A DNA stretch of 11,157 nt. Source: Chitinophagales bacterium. Its GTDB lineage: Bacteria > Bacteroidota > Bacteroidia > Chitinophagales > UBA10324. The translations under genes were made by a program, and so were the position numbers. The notes below the pieces were generated by a model. That model was given only the letters and a program-made list of their open reading frames with translations, made no database searches and was not told the origin of the DNA. Position 1 is the stretch's first letter. Every line of letters begins with the position of its first letter. The stretch spans positions 1 through 11,157 of the forward strand of contig JACCZZ010000236.1 of assembly GCA_013695715.1 (NCBI GenBank), given 5' to 3'. Shown in pieces: positions 6,635 to 11,157 of the stretch.

Positions 6635-7702
6635 ATGTTATATTTTGAAATAAACACTCGATTGTTGTGTCGTTCTGCTTTTTACTTTTTATTTGTTTTC
6701 TATTTGGCAATAGCTTGTTATTCATGCAAGTCACGGAGTTCTGCACCATCTTCCATTGCAACCAATAACAAAAATAAGGTGAGTGATTCTGTTTCCAATA
6801 GCCAGCTTAGCGAGGACAGCGCCTTTGAAAAACAATTCGCCTTTAGTGATCTAAAGACAAATTTTTCTAGGCATTCAGTCCCACTTGACTCTATTCATGA
6901 TGGCGGTCCCGGAAAAAATGGTATCCCTGCACTTGATTTTCCTGAATTTATTGAGACAAAAAACGCGAAAGGATTTTTAAACGGTGTGGATTACGGAATA
7001 GTAGTTCAGGGCAATACACAGACGAAATTTTATCCCTTTAATATACTTAACTGGCATGAGATAGTAAACGACTTTATAGAAGGAGTTCCTGTTACAGTAA
7101 CATTCTGTCCATTGTGTGGTTCCTCCATTGTTTATGAACGGCTTGTTGATGGGGACACACTTAATTTTGGAGTTAGTGGAAAACTATATGAATCGAACTT
7201 ACTGATGTTTGACGATAAGACTGAGAGTCTATGGTCACAGGCTCTTGGTGAAGCTGTAGCGGGAGATTACACCGGCAAAAAGTTAAGGCTCTTCAATTCT
7301 TTTGTCACATCTTTCGGTGAAGTAGAACAGAATTTTCCAGATGCTTTAATATTGAATCCCAAAACCGGCTTCGACCGTAATTATTCTCAATACCCTTATG
7401 CGGATTACCTTTCAAACGAAGAATTATATTTTCCTGTTTCCGGCAGCAGCAATCGTTTTCAAAATAAAGAAATGATGTATATAGTGCCTGCAGGAAAAAG
7501 TTCTATTGCCTTTAAATGGACATCACTTGTTGAAAAGAGCAAGGCTGAAATCAACACTCCTGCCGGATTACTTAAGGTTTCCGTTAAAGAGGGTATTCCC
7601 TCTGCTGTGTTGGGAGATCAGAAACTGCCAGGTTATTTCTCCTTCTGGTTTAGCTGGTACGCCATTCATGATAACAATGGTATTGTCTGGGATCTAAATT
7701 GA
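6635..7702 (+). CDS. DUF3179 domain-containing lipoprotein
   Basis: The 355-residue protein starts at ATG 6635, with AAGG about 11 nt upstream. Its N-terminal hydrophobic stretch (14-27) ends in LAIAC at 24-28, a plausible lipobox. A second Cys at 31 (CYSC) is an alternative lipidation site. A Ser/Asn-rich linker of about 40 residues follows. The body has the DUF3179 signature: ILNWHEIVND at 137-146, TFCPLCGSS at 156-164 with a CPLC pair (Cys158, Cys161), FGVSGKLYESNL at 178-189 and SLWSQALGEAVAG at 198-210. The C-terminus has an aromatic FSFWFSWYAIHD block at 335-346. The family is widespread but of unknown biochemical function. The Cys pair may bind metal or be redox-active, which is inference. 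It is expected on a membrane outside the cytoplasm. Only 20 nt separate it from the TPR gene. Confidence 0.92.
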   Translation: MLYFEINTRLLCRSAFYFLFVFYLAIACYSCKSRSSAPSSIATNNKNKVSDSVSNSQLSEDSAFEKQFAFSDLKTNFSRHSVPLDSIHDGGPGKNGIPALDFPEFIETKNAKGFLNGVDYGIVVQGNTQTKFYPFNILNWHEIVNDFIEGVPVTVTFCPLCGSSIVYERLVDGDTLNFGVSGKLYESNLLMFDDKTESLWSQALGEAVAGDYTGKKLRLFNSFVTSFGEVEQNFPDALILNPKTGFDRNYSQYPYADYLSNEELYFPVSGSSNRFQNKEMMYIVPAGKSSIAFKWTSLVEKSKAEINTPAGLLKVSVKEGIPSAVLGDQKLPGYFSFWFSWYAIHDNNGIVWDLN

Positions 7703-7754
7703 ACTGTTTTTCGATCACAACAACACTCTTCAAGAATTCTCAACATTGGTTTTA

Positions 7755-8267
7755 TTAGAGGTAGCGTTCCTTTATTATTTCAATATGATGCAGCACATGC
7801 CCGCTAATTATATACAATATTGATCGCACCGAGAATTGTTTCCCATTTGCAATTCCTGAACGGTTAAACATTTCATCATTCATATTAGCAAAAAAGGCTA
7901 TGGTGGCATTGCGCACTGCTTCGTATTCTCCCATTATAGATTTCACTTTACGATCAGCAGCGCCACTGTTAGGAACCCACTCGTTCTCATCGAATGATGA
8001 TAACGAAGTTTCATCGTTTCGGGCAAAACGCAGCGCCCGATAACAAAACACCCGCTCTGCATCCATCATATGAACAAGAATTTCTTTTATGTTCCACTTC
8101 CCCTCCGCGTATCGGTAGGCAAGCTGCTTCTTGCTGAGTTTTGATATAAATCTGTGTAAATCTTTCAAACCTGTAGTTAACTCTTTTATTGGATCACCGT
8201 GAACTTTAGAAATATACTTCTGAAAATATTCAGGATATTCTTCTTTTGCAGGGGGAGTAATGTTCAT
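7755..8267 (-). CDS. DinB-family (DinB_2) putative metal-dependent protein
   Basis: The 170-residue protein starts at ATG 8267 behind an A-rich leader. The DinB/YfiT-like four-helix fold is indicated by EGKWNIKEILVHMMDAERVF at 55-74, which is the helix carrying the first ligand His66, and by GHVLHHIEIIKERY at 156-169, which carries His157 and His161 in the HxxxH arrangement. The metal-binding triad therefore looks complete. Members include thiol S-transferases that use bacillithiol or mycothiol and many proteins of unknown role; the activity of this one cannot be assigned. Despite the shared name it is unrelated to the DNA polymerase IV gene dinB. It lies 89 nt downstream of plug on the same strand and converges with the DUF3179 gene across 52 bp. 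Confidence 0.88.
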   Translation of the reverse strand: MNITPPAKEEYPEYFQKYISKVHGDPIKELTTGLKDLHRFISKLSKKQLAYRYAEGKWNIKEILVHMMDAERVFCYRALRFARNDETSLSSFDENEWVPNSGAADRKVKSIMGEYEAVRNATIAFFANMNDEMFNRSGIANGKQFSVRSILYIISGHVLHHIEIIKERYL

Positions 8268-8356
8268 ATTATTTGTCTTTTTTTGTTGCAGGTAAAAATT
8301 TTAAAGTTGTCAGATCATATTATTATTGGCCGGGAAGATTAGGGCCATTCGCGTAG

Positions 8357-9667
8357 TTATCGGTTATTATTAAATGAATCTGTTGCCTTATAGGCAATCA
8401 CTTCATCATAACGGCTTCCGAAAGAGCGGTAATAAGCAAAAATTTGATAGGTATTTTCGGTTTCGTATGAATTGCCCTCGAACAACTCATTATCAGCAAT
8501 TTCACCTTTCTCATCAAAAGTTACGTACTGATATTCGTAATACCCTTGTTTTAGGTATACCCGCGTTTCGTATTTACCGGCATCAGCATCATAATGCATC
8601 AAAAATTCCTCTTTCATCTGCCAGTCTGTAAACTGTCCAATGATGTAAATATTAGTGCTTCTTAACGGATAATCGAATGGCAATGTGAAGGTAACCCAAA
8701 CATAATCGGGCTCTACTTTCTGATTAAATCCCTCAATAATGCCAGGAATAAATTTTCCATTGATGTCTTTGTGAAATAAATAGGGTTGGTTGCCCCGTGA
8801 TATGTCTGGCGTAAGAAAGACCTCTGTTTTTGTACCATCAGCTTTTATGTCACTTACCCGTTCTGTCCGGTAGCGAACACTTCTTGTATCAAAATATCTA
8901 AACTCTTTACCAGCAGGAAAAGCATTTTCGAGATCGTAGGTGTAATCAAGTTCCTCTGTTTTCATGAAAAGAGGCTGCAGACTTGTAATGGCATTGTCCC
9001 ACCGGAAGTTTTGCATGAGCAATATTTTCACATCATTGATGGGATTGCTGATTGAAATGCCTCTGTAGTTGAAAACAAAATCTGCTTCCTGGTAAGTGTC
9101 AGTATACTTCACATTAGTAGGTTTGTGAATATCGGAGATCAGTTGGGCTTTACTGTCAAAGATGATGAATCGCCTTGTTAATGCTACTTTTTCCGGATCG
9201 TTATCCAGGTAAACTTTTAAAATATAGTTTCCTGATTTAGTAGGTCTGATGTTTTCATTTGGGAAAAGCAGATCATAATGAGCGTAGCTTTGTTTGGTAT
9301 TGAAAGAGAAGCTGAAATCGGTAATGTCCTGCTCTTTGAATCCTGATAAATAATCGAAAGGTGAGAGGTCAGAAGGAGTCCAATCGAAATTGCAGTGGAT
9401 CAGCGTATAATAATAATTTTTTTTGTCGCCGTCAAGGTCATCAAACTCCAGATGGAGTTGAGATGCGCCTCCAAGAGGAATCGCGGGATCAGTAAGAATA
9501 AGCGGATCTACATAAAGTTGAATGGTCTTTATACTGGGTAAGTAAATTTTATCAGCATAAAATTCACTGGCTTCCTGTGCTTCTGCATCTAAAGAAACAA
9601 CTGGCAAAACCAGGAATAGCATCCATTTCAAAAGCTTATTATACGATGAAAAGTAAAATTCTGACAT
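8357..9667 (-). CDS. Type IX secretion system plug protein (DUF5103)
   Basis: DUF5103 proteins were identified as the periplasmic 'plug' that closes the SprA translocon pore of the T9SS in Flavobacterium johnsoniae. The 436-residue protein, from ATG 9667, has a basic N-terminus and a hydrophobic core at about 15-25 (WMLFLVLPVVS). A signal peptidase site follows at AEA/QE (30/31), so export is expected. Family marks include LHCNFDWTPSDLSPFDYLSG-like text at about 90-109 (reading IHCNFDW here), FDTRSVRYRTERVSD near the middle, the C-terminal IGQFTDW beta-sandwich domain, and the ending YYRSFGSRYDEVI. The frame extends 28 codons to a TTG at 9751, but that would place charged residues ahead of the signal peptide and overlap the candidate promoter. 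The rest of the T9SS is not in the window. DinB follows on the same strand. Confidence 0.92.
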   Translation of the reverse strand: MSEFYFSSYNKLLKWMLFLVLPVVSLDAEAQEASEFYADKIYLPSIKTIQLYVDPLILTDPAIPLGGASQLHLEFDDLDGDKKNYYYTLIHCNFDWTPSDLSPFDYLSGFKEQDITDFSFSFNTKQSYAHYDLLFPNENIRPTKSGNYILKVYLDNDPEKVALTRRFIIFDSKAQLISDIHKPTNVKYTDTYQEADFVFNYRGISISNPINDVKILLMQNFRWDNAITSLQPLFMKTEELDYTYDLENAFPAGKEFRYFDTRSVRYRTERVSDIKADGTKTEVFLTPDISRGNQPYLFHKDINGKFIPGIIEGFNQKVEPDYVWVTFTLPFDYPLRSTNIYIIGQFTDWQMKEEFLMHYDADAGKYETRVYLKQGYYEYQYVTFDEKGEIADNELFEGNSYETENTYQIFAYYRSFGSRYDEVIAYKATDSFNNNR

Positions 9668-9684
9668 ATTATATTTTGCAGAGT

Positions 9685-9716
9685 TAAAAATAAACTCAAT
9701 AACGGAAGGTTGCCAA
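9685..9716 (-). promoter_or_regulatory. Candidate Bacteroidota-type promoter for the plug gene
   Basis: On the minus strand TTG (9716-9714, within TTTTG) is followed after 21 nt by TATTTTTA (9692-9685), one base from the TAnnTTTG -7 consensus. The -7 box ends about 17 nt before ATG 9667, implying a very short leader. It supports ATG 9667 and argues against the TTG at 9751 as the start. There is only one mismatch, but the motif is degenerate and the region AT-rich. Confidence 0.35.
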
Positions 9717-9785
9717 AATAAGTTTAAATCGGAAGTTGCTTCTACTATCAACTGTGAAGTTTTTATATAGATTCACATAGTGATA

Positions 9786-10199
9786 ATGCAGTTGAAAATT
9801 CATTCAATAGCGGAGCTGCCTGCCGCCGCTTCTCAGCTTATCAATACTTTCATTAATAAGAGGATTTTCGCATTTTCAGGTGAAATGGGAACAGGAAAAA
9901 CAGCGTTAATCATTGAAATATGCCGGTTGCTTGGAGTCAGGGAGCAGATTTCCAGCCCTACTTATGCCATTATTAATGAGTATGAAGCGGAACAGAAGAT
10001 TTTTCATATTGATCTGTATCGCCTCACTACCATCGATGAAGCTTTAGATATTGGTATTGAAGAGTATCTTGTGCAAAATCACTATTGTTTCATAGAGTGG
10101 CCGCAGCTCATACAACCCTTGCTTCCACCAGAAACTGTATATGTGAATATTGAAGCAATCAATGAAAATGAAAGGCTGCTGACTATTAAAATAAGATGA
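9786..10199 (+). CDS. tsaE: tRNA threonylcarbamoyladenosine biosynthesis ATPase TsaE
   Basis: TsaE is the small ATPase that works with TsaB and TsaD to make the universal t6A modification at position 37 of ANN-decoding tRNAs. In the 137-residue form the family motifs are GEMGTGKT (Walker A, about 32-39), SSPTYAIINEY (about 56-66), HIDLYRL (about 74-80, with the Mg-binding Asp) and FIEWPQ (about 101-106). Length and motif order are typical, and nothing is missing. I prefer ATG 9786; an in-frame GTG lies two codons upstream at 9780. It is divergent from plug across 118 bp. Its TGA at 10197-10199 overlaps the ATG of the alanine dehydrogenase gene, so the two are almost certainly co-transcribed. 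Confidence 0.95.
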   Translation: MQLKIHSIAELPAAASQLINTFINKRIFAFSGEMGTGKTALIIEICRLLGVREQISSPTYAIINEYEAEQKIFHIDLYRLTTIDEALDIGIEEYLVQNHYCFIEWPQLIQPLLPPETVYVNIEAINENERLLTIKIR

Positions 10200-11157
10200 C
10201 TGAAGAAAAAAAAATTGTTCTGCCAGAAGAGCTTACATCCGGAGTTGGTCTTGCTCCTCAGGAATCTCTTTTGGAAATTAATAAGAAAAGTGATCAGTTA
10301 TACATTGGTATTCCTAAGGAGCAGTATTTTCAGGAGAACCGGGTTGCACTCACTCCCGGAGCTATTTCAATACTGGTGGGCAATGGACATCGGGTTGTTG
10401 TTCAATCAAAAGCCGGCGAAGGCTCTCACATATCCGACAATGAATTTTCCGAAGCGGGCGCAGAGATCGCCTACCAGACGAAGGAGATTTTTGCGGCAAA
10501 TATCATATTAAAGGTAGCTCCTCCCTCGGAAGAGGAAGTTCAGATGCTGCATTCCAACCAAATTATTATATCGCCTATTCACCTTCCAACCTTAAAACAG
10601 GAATCTATTGAATCTCTACTTCTGCGTAAGGTCACTGCTTTAGCTTTCGAATACATTCAGGACGAATCGAATACCTTTCCTATAGTCTCCTCTATGAGTG
10701 AGATTGCCGGAAGCACTGCTATACTTATTGCTGCCGAATTGCTCAGCAATCTCAATCATGGTAAGGGAATTTTACTCGGTGGCATCGCTGGAGTTCCTCC
10801 TGCTAAAGTGGTTATTCTTGGAGCTGGAACCGTTGGAGAGAATGCCGCCCGGACTGCGATTGCATTGGGCGCAGAGGTTAAGATATTCGATAATTCTATT
10901 TATAAATTGAAACGACTGCAGCGCAACATAGGTGCCCGTATATTCACTTCAATTATAAGGCAGGATGTGCTTGCAAAAACATTGAGCAGGTCAGATGTGG
11001 CAGTAGGCGCAGTTCACTCAAAATCAGGACGTGCGCCCATTATTGTAAGTGAAGAAATGGTTTCTCACATGAAGCCGGGTTCTGTAATTGTGGATGTAAG
11101 CATAGACCAGGGTGGCTGTTTTGAAACCTCAGAAGTTACCACCCATGATAATCCTAT
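10196..11157 (+). CDS. ald: Alanine dehydrogenase (3' end outside window)
   Basis: The frame opens at ATG 10196 and stays open to the right edge, giving 320 residues. Alanine dehydrogenase interconverts L-alanine and pyruvate plus ammonia with NAD. The N-terminal domain has IGIPKE at 37-42, ENRVALTP at 47-54 (substrate Arg49), LKVAPP at 105-110 (catalytic Lys106 by alignment from memory) and His129 in PIHLP. SMSEIAGS at 166-173 leads to the Rossmann loop GAGTVG at 209-214. The end is VDVSIDQGGCFETS from about 299, with Asp304 likely the conserved active-site acid. About 35 residues precede the usual Ald start; other Bacteroidota forms share such an extension. The transhydrogenase alpha subunit is a relative, but the SIDQGGCFETS and TTHDNP text fits Ald. 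Start and upstream stop overlap as ATGA, implying translational coupling to tsaE. Confidence 0.92.
   Translation, partial: MTEEKKIVLPEELTSGVGLAPQESLLEINKKSDQLYIGIPKEQYFQENRVALTPGAISILVGNGHRVVVQSKAGEGSHISDNEFSEAGAEIAYQTKEIFAANIILKVAPPSEEEVQMLHSNQIIISPIHLPTLKQESIESLLLRKVTALAFEYIQDESNTFPIVSSMSEIAGSTAILIAAELLSNLNHGKGILLGGIAGVPPAKVVILGAGTVGENAARTAIALGAEVKIFDNSIYKLKRLQRNIGARIFTSIIRQDVLAKTLSRSDVAVGAVHSKSGRAPIIVSEEMVSHMKPGSVIVDVSIDQGGCFETSEVTTHDNP

Noticed and set aside
8327..8347. TGGCC / GGCCA inverted repeat between plug and DinB-family genes
   Set aside because: The stem is only 5 bp with an 11-nt loop and no T-tract on either strand; it is not a convincing terminator.
10215..10910. Two plus-strand frames of 98 and 70 codons (10215-10511, 10698-10910)
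   Set aside because: Both are out-of-frame shadows of alanine dehydrogenase, whose own frame runs unbroken from 10196 to the edge.
1..11157. Mobile element, CRISPR, defence or biosynthetic island
   Set aside because: No transposase, integrase, repeat array, terminal repeats or atypical gene cluster was seen; the genes are core metabolic, repair, tRNA-modification and envelope genes.

Overview
The window looks like an ordinary, gene-dense chromosomal segment of a member of the Bacteroidota, probably near Chitinophagales/Sphingobacteriales. The class-level guess is inference. The strongest taxonomic marker is a DUF5103 protein, the 'plug' of the type IX secretion system (T9SS), which is known only from this phylum. 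A-rich leaders, weak or absent Shine-Dalgarno sequences and candidate promoters of the TTG-N17-23-TAnnTTTG type agree with this. I see no rRNA, tRNA, CRISPR array, insertion sequence, phage or defence gene. The content is mainly housekeeping and metabolism.

Layout. At the left edge is the C-terminal end of a Glu/Leu/Phe/Val-type dehydrogenase (+), followed by a 63-residue two-helix membrane protein (+). A minus-strand block follows: recF (4745-3615), pyruvate kinase (3549-2116), a membrane fatty acid desaturase (1996-908) and a YtxH-like small membrane-anchored helical protein (864-544). Divergent from recF across a 64-bp gap is a plus-strand block: pyruvate dehydrogenase E1 alpha (4810-5892), a membrane-anchored TPR protein (5937-6614) and a DUF3179 lipoprotein (6635-7702), with gaps of only 44 and 20 nt. 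It converges on a minus-strand pair, the T9SS plug protein (9667-8357) and a DinB-family protein (8267-7755). Divergent from plug is tsaE (+), whose stop overlaps the start of an alanine dehydrogenase that runs off the right edge.

How the genes fit together. Pyruvate kinase and PDH E1 alpha sit on either side of recF and feed and consume pyruvate. The amino-acid dehydrogenases at both ends make 2-oxoacids. The desaturase and YtxH-like protein concern the membrane. RecF (DNA gap repair) and TsaE (tRNA t6A modification) are core information-processing functions. The plug and the DUF3179 lipoprotein belong to the cell envelope.

Start sites needed attention. recF begins with GTG and pdhA probably with TTG. 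The desaturase, pyruvate kinase, plug and tsaE frames can be extended upstream to non-ATG codons, but internal ATG starts are better supported. I did not find a convincing undescribed system. The most checkable oddities are the paired non-ATG starts at recF/pdhA, the GEG variant of the thiamine-diphosphate motif in PdhA, candidate promoters upstream of plug and the YtxH-like gene, and a short direct repeat upstream of the desaturase.
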